Positions 33,382-42,629 of a stretch of 49,325 nt of DNA are shown here, in pieces. Under the pieces are notes generated by a model. It saw only the letters and a program-made list of their open reading frames with translations, did not search any database and was not told the origin of the DNA. Position numbers and translations under genes: made by a program. Origin of the DNA: Halanaerobium sp. (GTDB lineage: Bacteria > Bacillota > Halanaerobiia > Halanaerobiales > Halanaerobiaceae). Every line of letters starts with the position of its first letter. Positions within the stretch are counted from its first letter, which is position 1. The stretch covers positions 1-49,325 of the forward strand of contig JAGYNO010000007.1 in the NCBI GenBank assembly GCA_018399955.1. The letters are read 5' to 3'.

Positions 33382-35280
33382 ATGATTAAAACTCAAGAAT
33401 TAGAAAATGTCACTTTGCCGTCAGAATTAGAAGAACTTCTCGAGGCATGTCCGAATTATATTGTTGCACATAATGAAAATGAACTTGTAGAATTATCAGT
33501 TAGAGATGCAAAAAATGGATGTCATGAAGTTAAATATGATATTCCTGGTAAAGGGGAGGTAGTAGAGACTGTTGTTTGTAAAGTAAGGAATGGTTTATCT
33601 GCAAATTATACAGAACCCTATATGAGAAGAAGAGACCCCAACTGTATGTTAATTGCTGATGATAAACCTACAGATAAAGAAAGATATGAAGAACGTTATG
33701 CTGAAAAATTCGAGGGAATGCGTGAAGAAACATTTGAATGGCTTAAAACACAAGAGCTAGCATTATTCTTTTTTGAAACAGGTCCTTCTGGTCTTGGAGT
33801 TCAAGCTGTGGCAGTAGTCCCGGCTAATGCAGCATTTTTTGCTTTTGGACTGTCTTTACTACAAGGGATTGTTGACACACGTGAAAGAAAAGAAAATTTC
33901 GAACCTAAATCATTTATATATATAGCACCACCATTTAGACATACTCATTTTGATGGAAATCAGGTTGTTGTTCATAGAAGACTTGAAGATAAATATGAAA
34001 TGTTTGCTTATAATCTTTATCCAGGTCCAAGTGCAAAAAAGGGAGTATATGGGATGCTGATAAATCAGGGAGAAAAAGAGAATTGGTTAACTCTTCACTG
34101 TTCAGCAGTACAGGTTGTTACTCCTTATGGAAACACAGTAAATATTTCTCACGAAGGTGCCAGTGGTGGTGGTAAGAGTGAGATGCTGGAAGATATGCAC
34201 AGAGAAAGAAGTGGACGCCTTCTTTTAGGTAAAAATATTGTGACAGATGAAAAATATGAGATTACACTGCCTCAGGGCTGTGGATTAAGGCCGATGACTG
34301 ATGATATGGCTGTTACCCATAATTCTATACAGAAAAATGATGGCAAATTAACTCTTATGGATGCTGAAGACTCTTGGTTTGTACGTGTAGACCATATTGA
34401 TCAATATGGTAAGGAGCCTAACTTAGAAGCTATTACTTCTAGGCCGGAAAAGCCGCTTCTATTTTTGAATATTGATGCAGCACCAAACAGTACAGCTTTA
34501 ATATGGGAGCATATTGAGGATGAGCCGGGAAAACCCTGTCCAAACCCTCGGGTTACAATCCCTAGAGATATTATACCTGATGTATTGAAAGAGCCTCTAA
34601 CAATTGATGTAAGGAGTTTTGGAGTTAGGGTTCCGCCGAGCACAAAAGAAAATCCAACTTATGGTATTTTAGGATTATTTCATGTGCTGCCTCCAGCACT
34701 TGCCTGGTTGTGGAGATTGGTTTCTCCTCGTGGTCATGGGAATCCAAGTATAATAACTGGTGAAGGAATGAGTTCTGAAGGAGTTGGTTCTTATTGGCCT
34801 TTTGCAACTGGTAAAAAAATTGATCAGGCAAATTTGCTTTTAGAACAGATCATTGACACTCCAAAAGTTAAGTATATACTTGTTCCAAATCAGCATATAG
34901 GAGCCTGGGATGTAGGATTCATGCCAGAATGGATTACCAGAGAATATCTTGCTCGCCGCGGTGGAGCTTGGTTTACAGAAGGTCAATTGAAACCTGCCAG
35001 GATGCCACTTTTAGGTTATGCTTTAAAAGAACTGCTTGTAGAAGGACAGCATATAGAAAAAGAATTTCTGCAGGTGCATCGTCAGCCTGAAGTTGGCGAA
35101 AAAGCATATGATATTGGTGCTGAGATATTATCTGATTTCTTTAAAGATATGATTAAACAGTATTTAGAACCAGAACTTAATCCAGTTGGTAAAAAGATTA
35201 TTGAAACCTGTTTGAATAATGGTACAGTTGAAGATTATTGTGATTTAATTAATGGAGAAGCAATAATTAAAAATATATAA
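33382..35280 (+). CDS. DUF4914-type protein with an HPr-kinase/PEPCK-like P-loop
   Basis: A 632-residue cytoplasmic protein that I assign to the DUF4914 family from memory of its pattern (ELEELLEACPNYIVAHNENE at the N-terminus). Around residues 238-270 it reads LTLHCSAVQVV, then GNTVNISHEGASGGGKSEML: the phosphate-binding loop G-A-S-G-G-G-K-S-E resembles the GxSGxGKSE loop of HPr kinase and the kinase-1 motif of PEP carboxykinase. A phosphotransfer role is thus possible, and no substrate is known. ATG at 33382 is used; the earlier ATG at 33349 lies ahead of the SD AAGGAG (33361-33366). It sits between pullulanase and branching enzyme, suggesting control of glycogen metabolism, with a shared terminator on its 3' side. 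Confidence 0.7.
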   Translation: MIKTQELENVTLPSELEELLEACPNYIVAHNENELVELSVRDAKNGCHEVKYDIPGKGEVVETVVCKVRNGLSANYTEPYMRRRDPNCMLIADDKPTDKERYEERYAEKFEGMREETFEWLKTQELALFFFETGPSGLGVQAVAVVPANAAFFAFGLSLLQGIVDTRERKENFEPKSFIYIAPPFRHTHFDGNQVVVHRRLEDKYEMFAYNLYPGPSAKKGVYGMLINQGEKENWLTLHCSAVQVVTPYGNTVNISHEGASGGGKSEMLEDMHRERSGRLLLGKNIVTDEKYEITLPQGCGLRPMTDDMAVTHNSIQKNDGKLTLMDAEDSWFVRVDHIDQYGKEPNLEAITSRPEKPLLFLNIDAAPNSTALIWEHIEDEPGKPCPNPRVTIPRDIIPDVLKEPLTIDVRSFGVRVPPSTKENPTYGILGLFHVLPPALAWLWRLVSPRGHGNPSIITGEGMSSEGVGSYWPFATGKKIDQANLLLEQIIDTPKVKYILVPNQHIGAWDVGFMPEWITREYLARRGGAWFTEGQLKPARMPLLGYALKELLVEGQHIEKEFLQVHRQPEVGEKAYDIGAEILSDFFKDMIKQYLEPELNPVGKKIIETCLNNGTVEDYCDLINGEAIIKNI

Positions 35281-35301
35281 AAATTAGTTTGTATAAAATA
35301 A

Positions 35302-35345
35302 AACGCAGGCAGCAGAGTTATATTCTCTGTTACCTGCGTTTTTGA
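35302..35345. terminator. Bidirectional terminator
   Basis: An arm beginning AAACGCAGG (from 35301) and ending CAGAG (35317) pairs with one from CTCTG (35325) to CCTGCGTTT (35333-35341) with a few G-U and mismatched positions, with A tracts on the left and T tracts on the right. It serves the convergent DUF4914 and branching enzyme genes. Confidence 0.88.
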
Positions 35346-35373
35346 AATTTATTTAAAGTATTATATTTTTTAC

Positions 35374-37326
35374 CTAATTACTTTTTTCTAATTCTTCCTG
35401 GTTATATTTTAAATAAACTCCAGAAAGAGGTGGTATGTTAATACTGATTGAATATTCGAAGCCGTGGAATGGCTTTTTATTTGCTTTTACTCTCGCAGAA
35501 GTATCATAATCAGACCCTCCATATACTTTCTGGTCACTATTTAAAAGTAATTCATATTCACCAGGTCCAGGTACACCAACTCTGTAATCATCTCTTGGTG
35601 TTGGAGTAAAATTAAGAAGTACAATTATCTGCTGTTTATAATTTTGAGAACTTCTAATAAAGCTGATCACACTTTGTTCATAATCATCTGCTTCTATCCA
35701 GCGAAATCCTTCAACCTGATGGTCAAGTTCCCAGAGAGCTTTTTCTTTTTGATAAACCTGATTCAGTTCCTGAATAAAATCCTGTATCTGCTGGTGTTTT
35801 TCATAATCAAGAAGCAGCCAGTCAAGTTCCTGTTTGTAATTCCATTCTATAAACTGGCCAAACTCGCCCCCCATAAAAAGAAGATTTTTACCAGGATGAG
35901 CATACATGTAGCTGTAGAGAAGTCTTAAATTAGCAAATTTTTGCCAGTAATCACCTGGCATTTTATTTAATAGTGATTTCTTACCATGTACTACTTCATC
36001 ATGTGACAAAGGAAGCATATAATTTTCGCTGTGGCTGTACATGCTGGAGAAGGTCAGTTTATTGTGTTCCCATTGTCTATAAACTGGTTCTTTTTCCATA
36101 TAATCCAATGTATCATTCATCCAGCCCATATTCCATTTAAAATTAAAGCCTAGCCCCCCCTCATCAACAGGAGCAGTAACTAAAGGCCAGGCACTTGATT
36201 CTTCAGCTATCATTAATAGTCCTGGATAACGGCTGAATAGTTCTGTATTCATTTCTTTAATGAACTCGATTGCTTCTAGATTTTCAAAACCTCCATATTC
36301 ATTTGCTGCCCACTGTCCATCTTCCTTCTCATAATTAAGATAGAGCATATTACTAACAGCATCAACTCTTAAACCATCTATATGAAATTTTTCAAGCCAG
36401 TAATTAGCACTTGAAATCAAAAAACTCCAAACTTCATTTTGGCCAAAATCAAAATTGAGTGTATCCCACTGGATATTTTCTGCTTTGCGGGGATCACCGC
36501 TTTCATAAAGTTGAGTTCCATCAAATAAACGCAATCCATGGTCATCTTTGCAAAAATGACTTGGTACCCAGTCCATGATTACACCTATATTATTTTTATG
36601 CATTTTGTTAACAAAGTACATAAAATCTTCTGGTGTTCCATAACGTGATGTTAAGGCAAAATATCCTATTGTCTGATATCCCCATGAGCCAGGAAATGGA
36701 TATTCTGTTAGCGGCATTAATTCTATATGGGTAAAACCCATCTTTTTTAGATATGGTACAAGTTCATCTGCAATATCTCTATAATTCATTAACTCACCGA
36801 CTGCTTCATGTTCACCTACTTCTTCTTCTGGCTTTTTTTCTCCTTGTTTCCAAGAACCTAGATGTACTTCATAAATGCTCAAAGGCTCTCTGAGGTAGTT
36901 TTTATGTTCTCTTTTTTTAACCCATTTTTTATCTTCCCAGTCAAAATCTTTAATTTCATAAATTTGGGAAGCTGTTTTTGGTGCTTTTTCCTGGCGTCTG
37001 GCATAAGGATCCGATTTCACTCTAATTACTCCTCTATAACCCCTAATCCAATACTTGTAATGCATTTTATCTTCTGCGTCGGGCACAAATACTGTCCAGA
37101 TTCCTGATTCTTTAATCTTTTTAAGTGGATTTTTTGTTTTGTCCCAGTCATTAAAATCACCAATCACACTAATCTTTTCTGCATTGGGAGCCCAGAGTGA
37201 AAATCTAACTCCTTTTTTACCATTTTCTTCAACAACATGAGCTCCTAAAAATTGATAGCTTTCATAATGTCTTCCCTGATGAAAAAGATATCTGTCATAA
37301 TCTCCAGGATAATTATTTTTAGGCAT
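35374..37326 (-). CDS. glgB: 1,4-alpha-glucan branching enzyme
   Basis: Makes the alpha-1,6 branches of glycogen. The N-terminal CBM48 module (LGAHVVEENGKKGVRFSLWA, with VIGDFNDWD) is followed by the GH13 barrel: VIMDWVPSHF, DGLRVDAVSNML (nucleophile), IAEESSAWPLV (acid/base) and LSHDEVVHGKKSLL. GWMNDTLDYM and FGQFIEWNY are typical GlgB. The 650-residue length matches the shorter branching enzymes without the extra N-terminal module. ATG at 37326 is 5-6 nt after the SD; the adjacent TTG at 37329 is less likely. It is convergent with DUF4914 and divergent from glgA across a 290-bp intergenic region. Confidence 0.95.
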   Translation of the reverse strand: MPKNNYPGDYDRYLFHQGRHYESYQFLGAHVVEENGKKGVRFSLWAPNAEKISVIGDFNDWDKTKNPLKKIKESGIWTVFVPDAEDKMHYKYWIRGYRGVIRVKSDPYARRQEKAPKTASQIYEIKDFDWEDKKWVKKREHKNYLREPLSIYEVHLGSWKQGEKKPEEEVGEHEAVGELMNYRDIADELVPYLKKMGFTHIELMPLTEYPFPGSWGYQTIGYFALTSRYGTPEDFMYFVNKMHKNNIGVIMDWVPSHFCKDDHGLRLFDGTQLYESGDPRKAENIQWDTLNFDFGQNEVWSFLISSANYWLEKFHIDGLRVDAVSNMLYLNYEKEDGQWAANEYGGFENLEAIEFIKEMNTELFSRYPGLLMIAEESSAWPLVTAPVDEGGLGFNFKWNMGWMNDTLDYMEKEPVYRQWEHNKLTFSSMYSHSENYMLPLSHDEVVHGKKSLLNKMPGDYWQKFANLRLLYSYMYAHPGKNLLFMGGEFGQFIEWNYKQELDWLLLDYEKHQQIQDFIQELNQVYQKEKALWELDHQVEGFRWIEADDYEQSVISFIRSSQNYKQQIIVLLNFTPTPRDDYRVGVPGPGEYELLLNSDQKVYGGSDYDTSARVKANKKPFHGFEYSISINIPPLSGVYLKYNQEELEKSN

Positions 37327-37496
37327 CAAACTCCCCCTTTCAAAATAAAAAGAAATCGTATACTTCGCTAAAGTTAGTAAATGTTCTGTATTATATTTAT
37401 TCTCTATTTACTCTTTATTTCCTTTAAATAATCTTCTTCAGCATTTGATATTCGATATATTTTTCATTTTTAAGAATAATCAGAAAATCCTTTCAT

Positions 37497-37525
37497 TTGA
37501 CAGCAACTCAGAGTTTTAATAAACT
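37497..37525 (+). promoter_or_regulatory. Possible promoter of glgA
   Basis: TTGACA (37497-37502), 17-bp spacer, TAAACT (37520-37525, 4 of 6 matches). It lies about 90 nt before the glgA start. The rest of the 290-bp glgB-glgA intergenic region is AT-rich without other clear signals; the glgB promoter must be on the opposite strand. Confidence 0.4.
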
Positions 37526-37617
37526 AGTGGTATACAGGAGATTTTAAATTGCTTGATTTTGTAAATTATTGAATTGTTGGAGATATAGTTTTTTGCACAT
37601 TAATAGGAGGTGGCTCC

Positions 37618-39423
37618 ATGGAAAAGAAAAAGTTGAAAATTTTGTTTGTAGCTTCTGAGGCCGATCCATTTATCAAAACAGGTGGACTTGCAGATGTTGC
37701 AGGCTCTTTACCTCAGGCACTAAAAGAAGAGGGACATGATGTTAGACTTGTAATTCCAGAATACCGACAAATTCCAGAAAAATATAAAGAAAGAATGGAA
37801 TCGGTATGTCATTTTAGAACTAATCTTGCCTGGAGAGACAGATATTTAGGTGTTAATAAATTGGAGGAAGATGGTGTAACAGTTTATTTTATTGATAATA
37901 AATATTATTTCGATAGAGATTCTATTTATGAGAATGAAGATAAGCATGAACAATTTGCATTTTTCTCACAGGCTGTACTAGATATGCTGCCTATAATAGG
38001 TTTTCAACCTGATGTGATTCATGCAAATGACTGGCAGACCGGTCCATTACCAGTACTTTTTGCAGACCGCTATCGTCAGCAGAGTTTTTATAAAGATATG
38101 AAAACAGTATTTACCATCCATAATATCCGTTATCAGGGTCAATTTGCTGGAGAAGCTGCTGGAGATGTTCTAGGTCTTGCTCCACATCACTGGGCAAGTG
38201 GTAATATTCGCCACAATGGTCTTTTAAATTATATGAAGTCAGGTATAATGTATGCAGATAAAGTAACTACTGTTAGTGAAAGTTATGCCCAAGAAATTCA
38301 GACTTCATATTTTGGTGAAGGTTTGGACTATGCTTTAAGGATGCGTGGAAATGATTTAAGTGGTATTGTAAATGGTATAAGCTACAGTAAGTTTAATCCT
38401 GAGACTAATAAAAATTTAGCAGTTCGTTATTCCAAAGGAGAAATTGATAAAAAAATTGCTAATAAAGTACATATACAGCAGAAGTTAGGACTTGAAGTTG
38501 ATGGAGATAAACCTCTAATTGGCTTTATATCAAGACTTGTTGAGCAAAAAGGTATTGACCTTGTCAAAGCTGTATTTGATGAAATAATGGCTTCAGGAGC
38601 TCAATTTTTAATATTAGGAACAGGTTTTAGAGAATATGAGGAGTTTTTAAAAGCAAAACAGGAAGAATATCCAGATAATCTTTCTGTTAATATTATGTAT
38701 GATAGTCAGTTAGCAGATCAAATTTATGCTGGAAGTGATATGTTCTTAATGCCATCCCGCTATGAACCCTGTGGTTTAAGCCAACTGATAAGCTTTCGCT
38801 ATGGTACTATACCTATTGTCAGGGAAACTGGAGGTCTTAATGACACTGTTATAGCATATAATGAGGAAACAGGTGAGGGAACAGGCTTTTCTTTCAGCAA
38901 TTATAATGCTCATGATATGCTGCATTCAATAGAAAGAGCAGTTTCTTTTTATGATAAAAAGGGTATCTGGAATAGGCTTATTACAAGAGTTATGGAATTA
39001 GATTACAGCTGGCATAATTCAGCAAAAAAATATGCTGATTTATATGCAGAAGTAAGCGGCTATAAAATCGAAGAAGCTGATGAGAAGAAATCTCCTGTAG
39101 AGATAAAAACTTTTAAACCTGATATTGATGAAATAGATTATACTGAAGAAAGTCCTGAAGAAAAAGCTGTTCAAGAATCTGAAACAATTACTATTAAAGG
39201 AACAGCTGCTGAAAAAAGTGTCCAGGAATCTGAAATGATTAATCTAAATCTGGCTTCAGCCAAAAAACTTGCTGAGCTGCCAGGAATTGGATCAGCATAT
39301 GCAGAGAGAATAGTAAATTATAGAAAGGAAAATGGTTTATTTAAAAAATCTGAAGAAATAACTAAAATCAGAGGTATTGGCCAGAAAAAATATGAGAGTA
39401 TTGCGGATATGATAATTGTATAA
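37618..39423 (+). CDS. glgA: Glycogen synthase with C-terminal helix-hairpin-helix extension
   Basis: A GT5 enzyme that extends glycogen from ADP-glucose. The N-terminal Rossmann domain has KTGGLADVAGSLPQAL (about 19-34) and HANDWQTGPLPVLF; the C-terminal GT domain has GFISRLVEQKGID and PSRYEPCGLSQLISFRYGTIP (about 378-398). Ordinary GlgA ends near residue 483 (DLYAEVSGY here). This protein continues for 118 residues: an acidic linker (about 484-539) with a twofold repeat E-K-x-V-Q-E-S-E, then residues 540-601 forming a ComEA-type helix-hairpin-helix module (INLNLASAKKLAELPGIG, then a second GIG turn in TKIRGIGQKKY). Such modules usually bind DNA. ATG has SD AGGAGG (37605-37610). No frame break is needed, and a terminator follows. 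Confidence 0.93.
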   Translation: MEKKKLKILFVASEADPFIKTGGLADVAGSLPQALKEEGHDVRLVIPEYRQIPEKYKERMESVCHFRTNLAWRDRYLGVNKLEEDGVTVYFIDNKYYFDRDSIYENEDKHEQFAFFSQAVLDMLPIIGFQPDVIHANDWQTGPLPVLFADRYRQQSFYKDMKTVFTIHNIRYQGQFAGEAAGDVLGLAPHHWASGNIRHNGLLNYMKSGIMYADKVTTVSESYAQEIQTSYFGEGLDYALRMRGNDLSGIVNGISYSKFNPETNKNLAVRYSKGEIDKKIANKVHIQQKLGLEVDGDKPLIGFISRLVEQKGIDLVKAVFDEIMASGAQFLILGTGFREYEEFLKAKQEEYPDNLSVNIMYDSQLADQIYAGSDMFLMPSRYEPCGLSQLISFRYGTIPIVRETGGLNDTVIAYNEETGEGTGFSFSNYNAHDMLHSIERAVSFYDKKGIWNRLITRVMELDYSWHNSAKKYADLYAEVSGYKIEEADEKKSPVEIKTFKPDIDEIDYTEESPEEKAVQESETITIKGTAAEKSVQESEMINLNLASAKKLAELPGIGSAYAERIVNYRKENGLFKKSEEITKIRGIGQKKYESIADMIIV

Positions 39424-39453
39424 TGAGTTTTAAAATAGTATAATACAGAATAG

Positions 39454-39477
39454 GGCTGTCTTAGACAGCCTTTTTTT
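39454..39477 (+). terminator. Terminator after glgA
   Basis: GGCTGTC (39454-39460), loop TTA, GACAGCC (39464-39470), then seven T. Confidence 0.92.
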
Positions 39478-39525
39478 GTTTTTTGAGCATTAATTCACAA
39501 ATTTTAATTATATATTAAAAAATGT

Positions 39526-39554
39526 TTGCTAAATTGCTTTAAATTAAATATAAT
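39526..39554 (+). promoter_or_regulatory. Promoter before the isomerase-like gene
   Basis: TTGCTA (39526-39531, 4 of 6), 17-bp spacer, TATAAT (39549-39554), about 95 nt ahead of the start codon. Confidence 0.45.
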
Positions 39555-39649
39555 ATAAGTAGATTACTAAGGTATAGATATTAATATAATTTAATATTAT
39601 TTAAAATCGTATAATCTAAGCTGTTTGAGATAATGGAGGTTATTAAAAT

Positions 39650-40873
39650 ATGAAAATTGCTCTTGTTTCATTTTTGGCAGATATAAATGATCAACAACTA
39701 ATTGATGAGGGGCTTGCTGATAAGTATCAAAGCTTAAATAAAGATTTTAAAATAACAGAAATTGATGCTGATGAAGTTCCATATCATGATTTTTCTGAGT
39801 ATGACCTTACTCTTAACTTTATTAAGTCAGGTGGGTGCGAAAATAAATTTGCAGAAGTTTTCGATTATCTTTCTAAACCGATTTATTTGTATGCTGTTGA
39901 GCTGTATAATTCATTACCCGCAGCACTTGAAATATTAAGTTTTATTAAATCAGAAGATGAATCAGCAAAGATACTGCATGGTGAGATGGATCAAATAAAT
40001 GCAGAGATTAAAAAATTAGCTGAATATAAAAAGGTAAGAGAAAGTATTACTGAGGCAAGAGTTGGAATTATTGGTAGACCATCAGATTGGCTGATTGGAA
40101 GTAAAGTTGATTATGAACATGCTGGACATCACTGGGGAACACAATTTATAGATATTGAAATGGAAGAATTTTATAAAATTTATGATAAAGTTGATGACAA
40201 AAAAGCAGAGAAAAGAGCAGTTGAACTAGAAGATGCTGCTGAAAAGATGGTGGAAAATTCTCATCAGGATCTTGTGGAAGCAGCTAAAATATATTATGCT
40301 CTTAAAGAAATTATAGGAAGATATAACTTGAACGCTCTGACTTTAAGATGTTTTGATATAGTTGCAGAGTTAAATACAACAGGTTGTCTGGCTCTTGCGT
40401 TATTAAACAATGAGGGAATAATTGCTGGTTGTGAAGGAGATATACCTGCTGTATTTACAATGTATTTAACATATAAATTAACAGGTGAAATACCATTTAT
40501 GGCTAATCCGGCTGCTGTTGACAGCAAAAAAGATGATATTATATTTGCTCACTGTACAATTGCAACAGCTATTACTGATAAATTTATACTGCGTTCACAT
40601 TTTGAAACTGGAATTGGAGTAGGAATTCAGGGTATTGTAGATGAAGGAACTGTAACTGTTTTTAAAATTGCAGGAGCAGGACTTGAACAATATTTTGCCG
40701 CGGAGGGAAGAATCATTGGTAATCTTGATAATTCAACTGCCTGCAGAACCCAGCTTAAAGTTAATCTGCCTGGAGGTTCTGATTACTTTTTGAATGATGC
40801 AGCTGCAAATCATCATATTTTAATATCTGGGAGTCATACAGATAAAATCAATGAATTTTTAGGGATGGAATAA
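39650..40873 (+). CDS. L-fucose/L-arabinose isomerase-like protein
   Basis: A 407-residue cytoplasmic protein. The start MKIALVSFLADI, the central GRPSDWLIGSKVDYEHAGHHWG and the C-terminal AHCTIATAITDKFILRSHFETG are typical of the fucose-isomerase-like family, in which glutamate, aspartate and histidine side chains bind the metal. This is shorter than true fucose isomerase (about 590 residues), so a different or reduced substrate range is likely. SD GGAGG (39632-39636) precedes the ATG. It has its own promoter and terminates before the iron-sulfur genes without a clear hairpin. The substrate is unknown; an aldose-ketose isomerisation is the family expectation. Confidence 0.75.
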   Translation: MKIALVSFLADINDQQLIDEGLADKYQSLNKDFKITEIDADEVPYHDFSEYDLTLNFIKSGGCENKFAEVFDYLSKPIYLYAVELYNSLPAALEILSFIKSEDESAKILHGEMDQINAEIKKLAEYKKVRESITEARVGIIGRPSDWLIGSKVDYEHAGHHWGTQFIDIEMEEFYKIYDKVDDKKAEKRAVELEDAAEKMVENSHQDLVEAAKIYYALKEIIGRYNLNALTLRCFDIVAELNTTGCLALALLNNEGIIAGCEGDIPAVFTMYLTYKLTGEIPFMANPAAVDSKKDDIIFAHCTIATAITDKFILRSHFETGIGVGIQGIVDEGTVTVFKIAGAGLEQYFAAEGRIIGNLDNSTACRTQLKVNLPGGSDYFLNDAAANHHILISGSHTDKINEFLGME

Positions 40874-40941
40874 GATATCTAATATAAATTTACTTTTTCA
40901 AAATTATTTTTAATTCAATCTAAATTATCAGGAGGTTTATA

Positions 40942-41691
40942 ATGTCAAAACTGCTTGAAGTAAAAGATCTAAATTTAAAAATTGAAGATACCGAAATATT
41001 AAAAGGAATTGATTTTTCTCTAGAGAAGGGTGAAGTTTTTGCACTTATTGGTCCTAATGGTTGTGGTAAATCAACTTTAGCTTATACATTAATGGGAATT
41101 AATAATTATTATCCAGACAAAGGAGAGCTTTTGTTTAAAGGTGAAAAAATTAATGATTTAAAGATAAATGAAAGAGCAAAAAAAGGGATTACACTTGCCT
41201 GGCAGGAGCCGGCAAGATATCAAGGGGTTACTGTGAGAGAGTTTTTGTCACTTGGTTTAAAGAGTAAAGGAGAGGAAGTTACTGAGGGAAAATTGGCTAA
41301 TGCACTAAATAAAGTTGCTATCAGACCAGCTCAGTATATGGATCGCTTTGTTGATAAAAGTTTAAGCGGTGGTGAGAGAAAAAGAATAGAGTTAGCGGCA
41401 CTGATTTTGATGCACCCAGAATTAATTATACTTGATGAACCTGATTCCGGTGTTGATGTTGTGGCATTAAATAATATTGCTGATATGATAAATTATTTTA
41501 AAGATTCAGGCAGTGGTATTCTCTTGATTACTCATTCTGAAGAAATGTTAAATTATGCTGATAAGGCAGCATTAATATGTGATGGAGAAATTATCCGGCA
41601 GGGAGACACCTCATCAATTAGTGATTATTTTAAATCATATTGTGGACCCTGTGCAAAATCAGAAGAATGTGAAACGGAGGTGGCAAGCTAA
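40942..41691 (+). CDS. SufC-type ATPase of a minimal iron-sulfur system
   Basis: An ABC-type ATPase of 249 residues that powers iron-sulfur cluster assembly on its SufB-type partner. It shows Walker A GPNGCGKSTL, the Q-loop segment LAWQEPARYQG, the signature LSGGERKRIELAAL and Walker B LIILDEPDSGVD. The last ~18 residues carry three cysteines (C-G-P-C, then C six residues later: C234, C237, C243), a tail that classical SufC lacks and that could ligate a metal or a cluster. Only one SufB/D-like gene follows, which is the SMS (SufB/SufC minimal) arrangement. SD GGAGG (40931-40935) precedes the ATG, and the stop overlaps the next ATG. Confidence 0.92.
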   Translation: MSKLLEVKDLNLKIEDTEILKGIDFSLEKGEVFALIGPNGCGKSTLAYTLMGINNYYPDKGELLFKGEKINDLKINERAKKGITLAWQEPARYQGVTVREFLSLGLKSKGEEVTEGKLANALNKVAIRPAQYMDRFVDKSLSGGERKRIELAALILMHPELIILDEPDSGVDVVALNNIADMINYFKDSGSGILLITHSEEMLNYADKAALICDGEIIRQGDTSSISDYFKSYCGPCAKSEECETEVAS

Positions 41692-42629
41692 TGAATGATT
41701 ATGATATGATGGTTGATGCGTATAAAGAAGCTGGTGGAGAGGATGTTTTTGCTGAGAGTGATGTGGCCCACTTAGTTTTAGAAAGAGATAAAGTTTTAGG
41801 GGCACATAAAGTTGAAGGCCTTGAAGTTGATGCTAAAAAAATAGCTGAAGATACTGTTAAAGTTAAGGTTACAATTAAAGAAGGATATCAGATAGAAAAT
41901 ACAGTGCATATGTGTTTTGGTGTGCTTCCAAAAGAAGGTAGACAAAAAATAGATATGGAGGTTGAAGTGCAGAAAGATGCACATGTAGAAGTAAAAGCTG
42001 ATTGTGTTTTTCCCAATGCAGTAAAAGTTCAGCATATTATGGATGCTGTAATTAATGTAGAACAGGGAGGCAGCTATATTTACAAAGAACACCATTTCCA
42101 TGGAGAAAATGGTGGTGTAGAAGTAATAGCTAAATCTGAAATTTATGTTAAATCACACGGTAGTTTGGTTACTAAATTTGATCTGCTAAAGGGTAGAGCT
42201 GGTAAAATGGATTTTGATTATGAAGCTCACCTTGATGAACATGCAAAAGTTGATATGCTTGCCAGAATAAGTGCACAGGATGATGATGTTATTAAAATTA
42301 GAGAATCTGCCCATCTAAACGGACAATATTCTCGGGGAGTACTTGATTCAAAAATTGCTCTTAAAGACAAAGCGGAAGCTGAAATCTATAATGAACTTAC
42401 TGCTGATGCTCCAGGAGCGATGGGTCATGTTGACTGTACAGAAATTATTAAGGATAATGCAGTTGCAAGAGCCATACCGATTGTTGATGTAAGGCATCCA
42501 GAGGCTAAGGTTACTCATGAGGCAGCTATCGGAAGTGTTGACAGCACCCAGCTGCAGACATTAATGGCAAGAGGTCTTGATGAGGAAGAAGCTGCTGAAG
42601 TAATAATACAGGGGCTTTTAAATGATTAG
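41691..42629 (+). CDS. SufB/SufD-type scaffold of the minimal system
   Basis: A 312-residue protein that assembles iron-sulfur clusters with the SufC-type ATPase. Its beta-helix-like core (GGVEVIAKSEIYVKSHGSLV) and C-terminal motif VRHPEAKVTHEAAIGSVD are diagnostic of the SufBD family. It is much shorter than SufB (about 470-490) and lacks the N-terminal extension, matching the single SmsB-type protein described for archaea and some anaerobic bacteria. Possible cluster or sulfur ligands are C76 and C102 in the N-terminal half and C in VDCTEI near the end. Start and stop are coupled to the ATPase gene (TAATGA). No SufS, SufU or SufD is present here, so the sulfur donor must be encoded elsewhere. 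Confidence 0.9.
   Translation: MNDYDMMVDAYKEAGGEDVFAESDVAHLVLERDKVLGAHKVEGLEVDAKKIAEDTVKVKVTIKEGYQIENTVHMCFGVLPKEGRQKIDMEVEVQKDAHVEVKADCVFPNAVKVQHIMDAVINVEQGGSYIYKEHHFHGENGGVEVIAKSEIYVKSHGSLVTKFDLLKGRAGKMDFDYEAHLDEHAKVDMLARISAQDDDVIKIRESAHLNGQYSRGVLDSKIALKDKAEAEIYNELTADAPGAMGHVDCTEIIKDNAVARAIPIVDVRHPEAKVTHEAAIGSVDSTQLQTLMARGLDEEEAAEVIIQGLLND

Noticed and set aside
38900-39423. GlgA tail as a separate competence gene joined by sequencing error
   Set aside because: The linker is in frame without stop or start signals, and no SD precedes the HhH part; a true fusion is more likely.
41796-42101. 101-residue minus-strand frame within the SufB-type gene
   Set aside because: It is a shadow of the coding strand without an SD or a recognisable motif.
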